This document shows, one piece after another, positions 1-6,892 of a stretch of DNA of 35,692 bases. Numbering within the stretch: the first letter of the stretch is position 1; each line of letters opens with the position of its first letter. Location of the stretch: positions 1 through 35,692 of the forward strand of contig NZ_VULR01000020.1 in the NCBI RefSeq assembly GCF_009696605.1. The letters are read 5' to 3'. The position numbers were made by a program, and so were the translations under genes. The notes under the pieces were generated by a model, which saw nothing but the letters and a program-made list of their open reading frames with translations, made no database searches and was not told the DNA's origin. This DNA comes from Anaerosalibacter bizertensis. GTDB lineage: Bacteria; Bacillota; Clostridia; Tissierellales; Sporanaerobacteraceae.

Positions 1-47
1 AGGCTAACTATTTGTTTTTTGAAATCTTCCGTATACCTTTTTGCCAT
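1..47 (-). CDS. IS3-family transposase OrfA, N-terminal fragment cut by window edge
   Basis: The minus strand reads ATG followed by MAKRYTEDFKKQIVS and runs off the window. This is the typical N-terminus of the small helix-turn-helix OrfA (InsE-like) protein of IS3-family insertion sequences, which binds the IS ends and is fused to the OrfB DDE transposase by programmed frameshifting. A strong GGGAGGAA ribosome binding site lies at 51-60, and a TATAAT-like -10 (minus strand) at 78-83. Only 15 complete codons are visible, so the assignment rests on this signature and the exact subgroup is unknown. Confidence 0.72.
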   Translation of the reverse strand, partial: MAKRYTEDFKKQIVS

Positions 48-112
48 TTTAATTCCTCCCAATTCTTTATATTTTATATTATATCATTGTTCGGAATTTA
101 GTTGTCCTATTT
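1..112 (-). mobile_element. Left (5') end of an IS3-family insertion sequence
   Basis: The transposase start at 47 and its leader place the outer IS end somewhere between about 95 and 128, where the truncated permease reading begins. The terminal inverted repeat cannot be verified because the other end is outside the window. The end coordinate is therefore an estimate. Confidence 0.45.
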
Positions 113-128
113 AGTATAGCCTATCTAG

Positions 129-647
129 ATACCTATCATAAGTTTAACAATTAGTTTGTTATTTGCAATGCAAGTTTTGCAAACAATTAGCTTTGATGAA
201 TCTACAAATTGGAATAAACTTACCCTGGCTATGCTATTATCTGTAAGTGAGGTTACTTTGTCTAAGTATCTACTTGCTCTAATTCTAGCAATTTTATCAT
301 CCATAATGGTAACATTAGTTGGAGGGTTACTAAATTTAATTTTTAAAAACACCAATAACAATTTATTATTTTATATTATTTTAAGTTTTTCTTGTGGAAT
401 TATTTATAATTCATTTATTATTCCTATAGCGATTAAATTTGGAACGCATAATTGTAAGTACATTATGATGATATTTGTAACTTTACCAACTTTTATAGCA
501 TTTATTCTAAGACATTTCAACATAAAAATTCAAAATATAAAAATAAGTTATACCTTATATTTACTAATTTTGCTTATAATATCATTAATAATTTTCATTA
601 TATCTTATTATATTTCATTATGTATAAGTAATCGAGATATTGAATGA
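129..647 (+). pseudogene. ABC-2-type permease remnant, N-terminus missing
   Basis: The frame is open from 129 (preceded by TAG at 126) to TGA at 647. Its first possible start is TTG at 156, with no convincing ribosome binding site. The translated protein has 4-5 hydrophobic segments. The stretch FDESTNWNKLTLAMLLSVSE, followed by LSKYLL, matches the loop of ABC-2 permeases of the PF13346 (ABC2_membrane_5) type, which in intact members follows two transmembrane helices. About 50 N-terminal residues are therefore absent. The break lies directly beside the IS3 end, which suggests that insertion or deletion by the IS removed the start together with any partner ATPase gene. The fragment is probably non-functional, although a short membrane protein could still be made from TTG 156. 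Confidence 0.6.
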
Positions 648-971
648 GTAAGTTTCATAATTATAAAGTATTAACTTTATTTAATTTTCCCTAAAAATGA
701 TTTTATTCAAATTTGTCAAATTAATTAAATGTCAACAAAAACTATCCGTTTTTTCTGAAAAAATATTATTTAAATTAAAAACATATTAAGAGAAGTACAT
801 ATGAGCTATTAGATTTTAGAATTATTATATTAGGCTCAAGTTTCCTAGGTGAATAATTTATCTCCATGGATATAGAATTATAACGATAATATTAAAACAT
901 GTGGTTTTTACACTAATGAAATAAGTTTAGCCCCAAATTAGAACTTTACTTTAAAATAGGAGGTTGAAAGC
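648..971. other. Intergenic stretch without a recognisable gene
   Basis: This is 324 bases of very AT-rich sequence between the permease remnant and the next gene. I see no ORF with a ribosome binding site, no strong hairpin and no clear promoter in it. Only the AGGAGG at about 959-964 of the downstream gene stands out. Confidence 0.6.
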
Positions 972-1352
972 ATGGATACAGAAAATATTTTCTTTTTCTT
1001 CTTATCAATTATGACTTTGGCATATGCTATAAAAACATCAATTACAATATTTTTAGATAGAAATAAAATAGCAGAAACCCAAGGGAAAATAGTAAATATT
1101 GAACTTGTTTTTCCAGAGATAATGATGAATAGAAATGTAAAGTTAGCTACATTTGAATATTATGTGGATGGGAAGAGATATATTTCTGAAAATCAACTTA
1201 AAATGTCGCTGGCAGCAGATGTTGGAGATATAAAAAGTATAAAATATTATATAGATAAACCTAGCGTTTTATATACAAAATCGTATATACATTTTTATCT
1301 GCCTTTAATAGTATCTTTTGTTTGCTTTTTGCTAGGACTTATATCATATTAA
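972..1352 (+). CDS. DUF3592-like two-helix membrane protein
   Basis: The protein has 126 aa with ATG start, preceded by a strong AGGAGGT at about 959-965. There is an N-terminal membrane helix (about residues 5-29) and a C-terminal one (about 107-125). They enclose an extracytoplasmic or cytosolic beta-rich segment of about 75 residues with FEYYVDGKRYISEN and GDIKSIKYYIDKPSVLY. This layout (helix, strand-rich domain with a Y-x-V-D-G-K core, D-P/K-P motif, helix) is that of DUF3592 proteins, whose function is not known. It is a monocistronic gene as far as can be seen. Nothing catalytic is visible. Confidence 0.6.
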   Translation: MDTENIFFFFLSIMTLAYAIKTSITIFLDRNKIAETQGKIVNIELVFPEIMMNRNVKLATFEYYVDGKRYISENQLKMSLAADVGDIKSIKYYIDKPSVLYTKSYIHFYLPLIVSFVCFLLGLISY

Positions 1353-1530
1353 TATAGTGTAGAAATAAGTATATTTCAGTAATTCTATCTTTTAATAATC
1401 AAAACTGACGTTATCTATTTAGCCCCTTAACCATTTTGGACAATCACACATGATTATAATAAAGAAACTATGTATTAAATTATTTAAGGTTGAATTGCAA
1501 CAATACTAATTGTACTTGCTTTAGTTAATT

Positions 1531-1567
1531 AACCCTAGCTATTACAAATTAAGTAATAGCTAGGGTT
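1531..1567 (+). terminator. 14-bp perfect hairpin, rho-independent terminator
   Basis: Arms 1531-1544 and 1554-1567 pair perfectly (CCCTAGCTATTA core), with a 9-nt loop. The plus-strand continuation is T-rich (TTGTTTATTTTTT). It lies 180 nt beyond the DUF3592-like gene and immediately downstream of the minus-strand small gene ending at 1572, so it may act for both directions. The T-rich side favours plus-strand transcription. Confidence 0.65.
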
Positions 1568-1571
1568 TTGT

Positions 1572-1715
1572 TTATTTTTTCCTATTTTTATTCTTTGATT
1601 TTTTATTATCTTTCATATCTTCATTGTCAGTTATTCCATGTTCAGCGGCGATTTCATAATTCATCTGTTTAAAAAAGTTTTTATCATTTTTTTTATTCTT
1701 CTGTTTTTCTTTCAA
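1572..1715 (-). CDS. 47-aa lysine-rich protein with SASP-like motif
   Basis: The minus-strand TTG at 1715 is preceded by TGAGGTGA (1721-1728) at good spacing. The 47-aa product is very basic (about 17 Lys). It contains FKQMNYEIAAEHGI, which resembles the N-terminal conserved segment of alpha/beta-type small acid-soluble spore proteins (the consensus is like I-D-Q-M-K-Y-E-I-A-x-E-x-G). The second conserved SASP segment, including the GPR protease site and the DNA-binding C-terminal helix, is missing, and a charged tail replaces it. It could be a small spore protein of a related minor family, or a degenerate SASP. A role in the forespore is an inference from the motif alone. Confidence 0.5.
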   Translation of the reverse strand: MKEKQKNKKNDKNFFKQMNYEIAAEHGITDNEDMKDNKKSKNKNRKK

Positions 1716-1769
1716 AACTATCACCTCATATGTATTTTTTACACAATATATCTATTCATACAAGGCAAT

Positions 1770-2924
1770 TTAAGGCATTTGATTCAATATTAATTCATCA
1801 TGATAAAGGCCATCAAGTTGTTTAAATACACTATATATTGAACTTGGCTTGATATTTTTTTTATCAAGTAAATATTTGGAATTATCTTTTTTAAAAATAA
1901 TTTGTTCCCCTTGAATTTTCCAATAATCAAATACAGGAGATTTAGATAGTGTTTTAATGAAACTATCATATATATCTACTGCTTTTTCATGTTCCCCTTC
2001 TTTTTCAAAATAATATGCTATATGTAATAACAATAATCTATGTTGTTCTGTTTCTTGTTTTTCTATAATCTGATTTTTATTTTCATAATAATAATCTATA
2101 TAATATACTATTGATTTTGGTAATTCATCCATTATTCCAATAAGATATTCGTCAATAAAGGTAGTAGCACATGAAACTGTAAATAAATCTGTTTTTCTAT
2201 CTTTTGCCCTTTCTTCAAAGCCTCTTAGCAGGATTTCCTTTAAATAATTATTATTTATACGGGTGTTTTCATAATCTATTGAAAACATAGCATATTGATA
2301 CATCATTAATGCAGCAAAAAAATCATCATTTTTATATAAAGAATATGCACTAAAATCGCCATATACAGCTTCAGACTTTGCAAAACAAGTAAAAAATAAA
2401 AACATATTAATTAATAACAAAGTTCCACCAAATATTAATAAATATGGATTGATTATTCTATATTTTAAAAAGTTAATTAAAAGTAATAAAGCTCCTATTA
2501 TTGCAAGTAGAAGAGTAACCATTGGAGCAGCAATTATAGCATTTGCATAGCCTTTTTGTGCTTTTTTAAATTCTTCCTCATTGGAGATAACAGTTAGATT
2601 TGGAACTGCAATTCCTCCAACCCCAATATTATTACGATTTAATCTTAATCTCCATTTTTCTCCGTCAAATATAAAAGAGAATATAGAAATGGTAAGCATC
2701 CTTATCTGTATCCCATTTAAAATGAAAGCGAAAAAATGTCCCAGTTCATGTAGTGTAATGGAAATATAAAAAGTTAATATCATTATTGCTAACATGGGAA
2801 ATATAGATACATCCATATTTTTAGATATATTATTGATGAACATTATAATTCCAAATCCTCCAATAGCTCCAAAGAGCATACTGCCTATAGTTTTAAATAT
2901 TTTCTTTAGCGATTTATTTTTCAA
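1770..2924 (-). CDS. M50 family intramembrane zinc metalloprotease
   Basis: The 384-aa protein starts at TTG 2924, behind AGGAGGT at 2934-2940. Membrane helices lie at about 13-33 and 41-63. The second carries the zinc motif H59-E-L-G-H63, typical of site-2-protease-like M50 enzymes, and further helices lie at about 128-150 and 158-182. The usual second motif (N/D-x-x-P-x-x-x-x-D-G) is not evident, but D190 in GDFSAY follows the last core helix and may be the third zinc ligand. Residues 200-384 form a soluble, helical, possibly TPR-like tail unique to a subset of M50 proteins. The substrate is unknown. The one-helix mini-protein just upstream at 3006-3140 is probably in the same transcript and could be a partner or substrate, which is speculation. 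Confidence 0.75.
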   Translation of the reverse strand: MKNKSLKKIFKTIGSMLFGAIGGFGIIMFINNISKNMDVSIFPMLAIMILTFYISITLHELGHFFAFILNGIQIRMLTISIFSFIFDGEKWRLRLNRNNIGVGGIAVPNLTVISNEEEFKKAQKGYANAIIAAPMVTLLLAIIGALLLLINFLKYRIINPYLLIFGGTLLLINMFLFFTCFAKSEAVYGDFSAYSLYKNDDFFAALMMYQYAMFSIDYENTRINNNYLKEILLRGFEERAKDRKTDLFTVSCATTFIDEYLIGIMDELPKSIVYYIDYYYENKNQIIEKQETEQHRLLLLHIAYYFEKEGEHEKAVDIYDSFIKTLSKSPVFDYWKIQGEQIIFKKDNSKYLLDKKNIKPSSIYSVFKQLDGLYHDELILNQMP

Positions 2925-3005
2925 TATCCTAGTACCTCCTATGACTAAATTTTCTACTGAGAATTATATCATAAATATTAAAAAAACAGTATATGAAGGA
3001 AGGAT

Positions 3006-3140
3006 TTACAACATCTTATTTTTATCAATATATATTTTAATGGCTTGTAGAAGTCTATAGGCAAGTATGAAGAAAACTATATAGCTAATAAATTCAAAAA
3101 CACTACCTAAAACGCCCAATGTACTTATTAAATATCCCAT
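3006..3140 (-). CDS. 44-aa single-pass membrane mini-protein
   Basis: The minus-strand ATG at 3140 has an AGAGGTG site at 3147-3153. The longer reading from 3200 lacks such a site and is rejected. The product MGYLISTLGVLGSVFEFISY... has one long hydrophobic helix (about 4-36) and a basic tail ending KIYIDKNKML. It lies 81 nt upstream of the M50 protease in the same direction, so co-transcription is likely. I recognise no family. Confidence 0.55.
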   Translation of the reverse strand: MGYLISTLGVLGSVFEFISYIVFFILAYRLLQAIKIYIDKNKML

Positions 3141-3293
3141 ATAAAGCACCTCTTTCTTTTTAAGGTAATTATATAACGAGTATATAGTAAAGTTTGTCAT
3201 AATCTGTCATGGTAATTTGGAAATTATATATTTAAAGTAATTTTTTTGATATACTTAAAATTAATAGTTATTCAACTTTTGGGGGGATATAAA

Positions 3294-3467
3294 ATGGCAA
3301 CCTTTTTTCTTTTTGGCCATATAATATTTTCAGTATTATTTTTTCTAAACTTTGTATCTTTACTAAAGAAAATAGTAAAGAACAAAGAGGCAAATATCAA
3401 TATATTATTTGGTGTTTTATTATCTTTTCTTATAGCTTATTCAAATATAATAATTGCAGGACATTAA
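3294..3467 (+). CDS. 57-aa two-helix membrane mini-protein
   Basis: The ATG at 3294 is preceded by GGGGGGA at 3281-3287. An upstream in-frame start at 3246 lacks a ribosome binding site. Two hydrophobic helices (about 3-24 and 37-55) flank a short basic loop, KKIVKNKEAN. A hairpin terminator follows at 3507. No family is recognised. It is divergent from the M50 module. Confidence 0.5.
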   Translation: MATFFLFGHIIFSVLFFLNFVSLLKKIVKNKEANINILFGVLLSFLIAYSNIIIAGH

Positions 3468-3506
3468 TAGTAATCAAATAAGAGTAAAAATAAATAATTT
3501 TTCAAA

Positions 3507-3539
3507 AAAGACCATGTATGTTTTTAGTACATGGTCTTT
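3507..3539 (+). terminator. Hairpin terminator after the mini-protein
   Basis: A 12-bp perfect stem (3507-3518 with 3528-3539, AAAGACCATGTA core) and a 9-nt loop are followed by CTATTTGTCTTC. An A-run precedes it, so it may also work on the minus strand. Confidence 0.65.
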
Positions 3540-3610
3540 CTATTTGTCTTCTAATGTAATAGAATATATGATTGATGGGATATGATTATTTTTAATGGGA
3601 AGGTGAAAAG

Positions 3611-6600
3611 ATGAGTTTTGTTGAAGGACTAAATGATAGACAAAAGGAGGCTGTGCTACATACAGAAGGGCCTCTTCTTATATTGGCAGGAGCAGGTTCG
3701 GGAAAGACTAGGGTACTTACCCATAGAATAGCTTACATGATAGAAGAAAAGGAAGTTTTTCCAAACAATATTTTAGCTATTACTTTTACAAACAAGGCTG
3801 CTAATGAAATGAAAGAAAGGGTAGGTAGTCTTGTAGGGGATAAGATAGAAGATATTTGGATAGGAACTTTCCACTCTATATGTGTAAGGATTCTTAGAAT
3901 GAATATAAATAAAATAGGATATGATAGAAGTTTTACTATATATGATACGGCAGATCAAAAGACCCTTATAAAAGAATGTATAAAAGAGCAGAATGTAGAT
4001 AAGGAAATGTTTAAGGAAAAGACTATATTAGGTACAATAAGTTCATTAAAAGATAAAATGAAAGGCCCAGATACTTATATTAAAGCTAATGAAGGAAACT
4101 ATTATAATGAAACTGTGGGAAAAATATATGCTCTTTATGAAAAGAAGTTGAGGAAGAACAACGCACTAGATTTTGATGATCTAATCTTAAAAACCATCCA
4201 ACTACTTAGGACAAACCCAGATGTATTAGAACTTTATCAAAGGAAGTTTAGATATATATTTGTAGATGAATACCAAGATACAAATAAAGCTCAATACGAA
4301 CTTATAAAATTATTTTCTGGAAGATATAAAAATCTATGTGTCGTTGGCGATGATGACCAATGTCTTGTAGAGGGAATGACAGTCAATACTCCAAAAGGGA
4401 ACATACCTATAGAAAACTTAAAAGAAGGGGATAGGGTTTATTCGCCTTCTGGTTGGGGAGAGGTAATGGAAGGTAGTATAAATAAAGTGATTCGTAAAGA
4501 GTATGAAGGGCCTGTAGTAAAGATAAAAACAGAAAGTGGTAAAACTATTAGAACAACCCCTAACCATATTATGTTTGGGAAATTAAATCCTCAACCAGGC
4601 AACTATATTGTATATTTAATGTATAAAAAAGGATTAGGTTATAGGGTAGGGCAAACTCAAGGGGTTAGGTCAAGAAAAAATCAGTATGTAAATGGACTGA
4701 TGGTTAGAACAAATCAAGAACATGGAGATAAGGTTTGGATTTTAAAAATATGTAAAAGTAAAGAAGAAGCTTGTTTTTATGAACAACTTTATTCTTTTAA
4801 ATATGGAATACCTACTACTGCATTTCATGGTAAGGGAAGAAGATTATCTTTAACTCAGGAAAGTATAGATAGATTGTTTAATGAAATAGATACGGAGAAA
4901 AATGTTATAAAATTGATGGATGATCTTTTAATATTTGAAGAATATCCTCATCATAGACCTAATGCTGTAATAAGAGGTGAAACACTGAGACGTGTTGTAA
5001 ATTTAACTTTCTTCGGAGGCAGAAAAACTGGAAAGGATTCAGGATGGCATAGTCATAGGATTCATTTCAATACAACTGGAGATAGATTAAAAGAGGAGTA
5101 TAGAAATGCAGGATTCCCAGTAAGAGATGGGAATAGGGATACTTGGAGGATTGAAACGGAAAGAAAAGAATATGATGAAGCTAATGAATATATAAAAGAT
5201 ATTGAAAAATTGTCTGATGATTTAGAGGTTCTTAGAAGAGCTAGATTGACAGAGAATGAAATTTTCAATTATATGCCAGCTTCTCATATTAAACCAACTA
5301 TGAGTATAGCAGTATTTGAAAATGATGAAATAGTTGAAGATATAGTAAAAGAAGTAGATATAGAAGAATATAAAGGTTGTGTTTATGATATTTCAGTACC
5401 CCATTTTAGACAATATATATCTGGTGGAGTAGTAGTTCACAATTCCATTTACGGGTGGAGAGGGGCTGATATAAGGAATATTCTTGATTTTGAGAAGGAT
5501 TTTCCAGATGCTAAAATAATAAAATTAGAGCAAAACTATCGTTCCACTAAGAATATATTGACTGTAGCCAATTCTATAATTAAGAATAATAATGAACGAA
5601 AAAATAAGAAACTCTGGACAGATAATATAGATGGAAGTCCAGTTATACTTAGTAAAACCTTTGATGAAAGGGATGAAGCTAATTTTGTAGCTGAAACTAT
5701 AAGGGAACTAGTTGATAGTGGAAAGTATAAACCGTCAGATTTTGCAATTCTTTATAGAACCAATGCCCAATCTCGTGCTTTTGAAGAAGTATTTATGAGA
5801 CGGAATATATCTTATAAAATAGTTGGTGGATTAAAATTCTATGACAGGAAAGAAATAAAGGATATAATCGCTTATTTAAGACTTATTCAAAACCCAGTAG
5901 ACGATATTTCTTTTAGAAGGGTTATAAATGTACCTAAGAGAGGAATAGGTGCAGCTACAATAGAGAAGATTGAAAACTATGCATCTCAAACTGGAGAAAG
6001 TTTATATAGTGCTATATTGGATGTAGAAGATATACCAGGTCTTTCAAAAAGAGCTGTAAACAATCTAACTAAATTTACTGACATGATAAATAAATTTATT
6101 GCTATGAAGGAAGTTATGGATTTAAAGGATTTTATAGAAGAAGTAGTCAATGACACAGGATATATAGATGAATTAGAAAAGGAAGATACTATTGAGGCTA
6201 CAACAAGAATAGAAAACCTTAAAGAGTTTATTTCTGTAGCTATAGATTTTGAAATGATGAATGAAGAAGGTACATTGGAAGATTTTCTAGCCGATATTTC
6301 ATTATTATCTGATGTAGACAATATGGAAGAAGCTAATGAGTCTGTAACTATGCTTACAGTTCATAGTGCTAAAGGATTGGAATTTCCAGTAGTATTCTTA
6401 GTTGGTATGGAGGAAGGTCTATTCCCTATGGGCAGGGCCTTAGATAGTGAATCTGAGTTAGAAGAAGAAAGAAGGCTTTGTTATGTGGCTGTAACTAGGG
6501 CAGAAGAAGTGTTATATATAACTTATGCTAATTTAAGAACTATATATGGAAATACAACTTATAGTTCACCTTCTAGATTTTTAAAAGAAATGCCTAGAGC

Positions 6601-6877
6601 TATTATTCAAGATGGAAATGAAGAAAGACTAAATACCCAAGGGTTTAAAACTTCCAATTTAAGTTTTGGGGGAATAGGAAAGAAAGATAAGTTAAGAGGA
6701 ATGAATAAAAACAAACAAAATGTAAGTATTGGTTCAAAAGTAAGACATAAAAAATGGGGAGAAGGTACTGTAGTTCAAGTAAAAGAAAAAAGTGGAGATA
6801 TGGAAATAGTTGTAGCATTTAAGGAGCAAGGGATAAAGAAATTGTTACTTTCTGTAGCTCCTATAGAAATAATTTAA
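3611..6877 (+). CDS. pcrA: ATP-dependent DNA helicase PcrA/UvrD, intein-containing
   Basis: The precursor has 1088 aa. Removing the intein (residues 251-611) leaves a 727-aa superfamily 1A helicase of normal PcrA length. Visible motifs are Q-motif LNDRQKEAV (7-15), Walker A GAGSGKT (27-33), motif Ia TFTNKAANEMKERV, Walker B DEYQDTN (219-225), motif III VVGDDDQ/SIYGWRGAD split by the intein, motif IV QNYRS, motif V TVHSAKGLEF, motif VI VAVTRAEE, and a C-terminal Tudor-like domain (VRHKKWGEGTVVQV) that in PcrA contacts RNA polymerase. PcrA unwinds DNA 3'-5' in repair and plasmid replication and strips RecA from DNA. The ATG has GGAAGGTGA upstream. ligA follows after 15 nt, the conserved pcrA-ligA order. 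The helicase is active only after the intein excises, so splicing is predicted to be essential. Confidence 0.97.
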   Translation: MSFVEGLNDRQKEAVLHTEGPLLILAGAGSGKTRVLTHRIAYMIEEKEVFPNNILAITFTNKAANEMKERVGSLVGDKIEDIWIGTFHSICVRILRMNINKIGYDRSFTIYDTADQKTLIKECIKEQNVDKEMFKEKTILGTISSLKDKMKGPDTYIKANEGNYYNETVGKIYALYEKKLRKNNALDFDDLILKTIQLLRTNPDVLELYQRKFRYIFVDEYQDTNKAQYELIKLFSGRYKNLCVVGDDDQCLVEGMTVNTPKGNIPIENLKEGDRVYSPSGWGEVMEGSINKVIRKEYEGPVVKIKTESGKTIRTTPNHIMFGKLNPQPGNYIVYLMYKKGLGYRVGQTQGVRSRKNQYVNGLMVRTNQEHGDKVWILKICKSKEEACFYEQLYSFKYGIPTTAFHGKGRRLSLTQESIDRLFNEIDTEKNVIKLMDDLLIFEEYPHHRPNAVIRGETLRRVVNLTFFGGRKTGKDSGWHSHRIHFNTTGDRLKEEYRNAGFPVRDGNRDTWRIETERKEYDEANEYIKDIEKLSDDLEVLRRARLTENEIFNYMPASHIKPTMSIAVFENDEIVEDIVKEVDIEEYKGCVYDISVPHFRQYISGGVVVHNSIYGWRGADIRNILDFEKDFPDAKIIKLEQNYRSTKNILTVANSIIKNNNERKNKKLWTDNIDGSPVILSKTFDERDEANFVAETIRELVDSGKYKPSDFAILYRTNAQSRAFEEVFMRRNISYKIVGGLKFYDRKEIKDIIAYLRLIQNPVDDISFRRVINVPKRGIGAATIEKIENYASQTGESLYSAILDVEDIPGLSKRAVNNLTKFTDMINKFIAMKEVMDLKDFIEEVVNDTGYIDELEKEDTIEATTRIENLKEFISVAIDFEMMNEEGTLEDFLADISLLSDVDNMEEANESVTMLTVHSAKGLEFPVVFLVGMEEGLFPMGRALDSESELEEERRLCYVAVTRAEEVLYITYANLRTIYGNTTYSSPSRFLKEMPRAIIQDGNEERLNTQGFKTSNLSFGGIGKKDKLRGMNKNKQNVSIGSKVRHKKWGEGTVVQVKEKSGDMEIVVAFKEQGIKKLLLSVAPIEII
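4361..5443 (+). other. Intein in PcrA with GIY-YIG-like insert (361 aa)
   Basis: This in-frame insertion lies between GDDDQ and SIYGWRGAD of helicase motif III. Splicing blocks are present. Block A starts with Cys251 (CLVEGMTVNTP). Block B is GKTIRTTPNHIMF with the TxxH pattern. Block F is CVYDISVPHFRQYI. Block G is VVVHN ending in His-Asn, with +1 Ser as the extein nucleophile. Between blocks B and F there is no LAGLIDADG motif. Instead, intein residues 82-158 read YIVYLMYKKGLGYRVGQT, then VRSRK, then KVWILKIC, then KEEACFYEQLYSFKYGIP, which parallels the GIY...YIG...R...E pattern of GIY-YIG nucleases. About 120 further residues (basic, with HHR, WHSHRIHF and a helical region) may bind DNA. 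The splicing call is firm. The nuclease-family call is an inference. Confidence 0.9.
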
Positions 6878-6892
6878 ACTGAGGTGGTGTTT

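Noticed and set aside
5062-5268. Minus-strand ORF within the intein
   Set aside because: No ribosome binding site. The plus-strand intein explains the sequence.
6884-6892. GTG starts of ligA upstream of ATG 6893
   Set aside because: They overlap the GAGGTGG ribosome binding site, so initiation there is unlikely.
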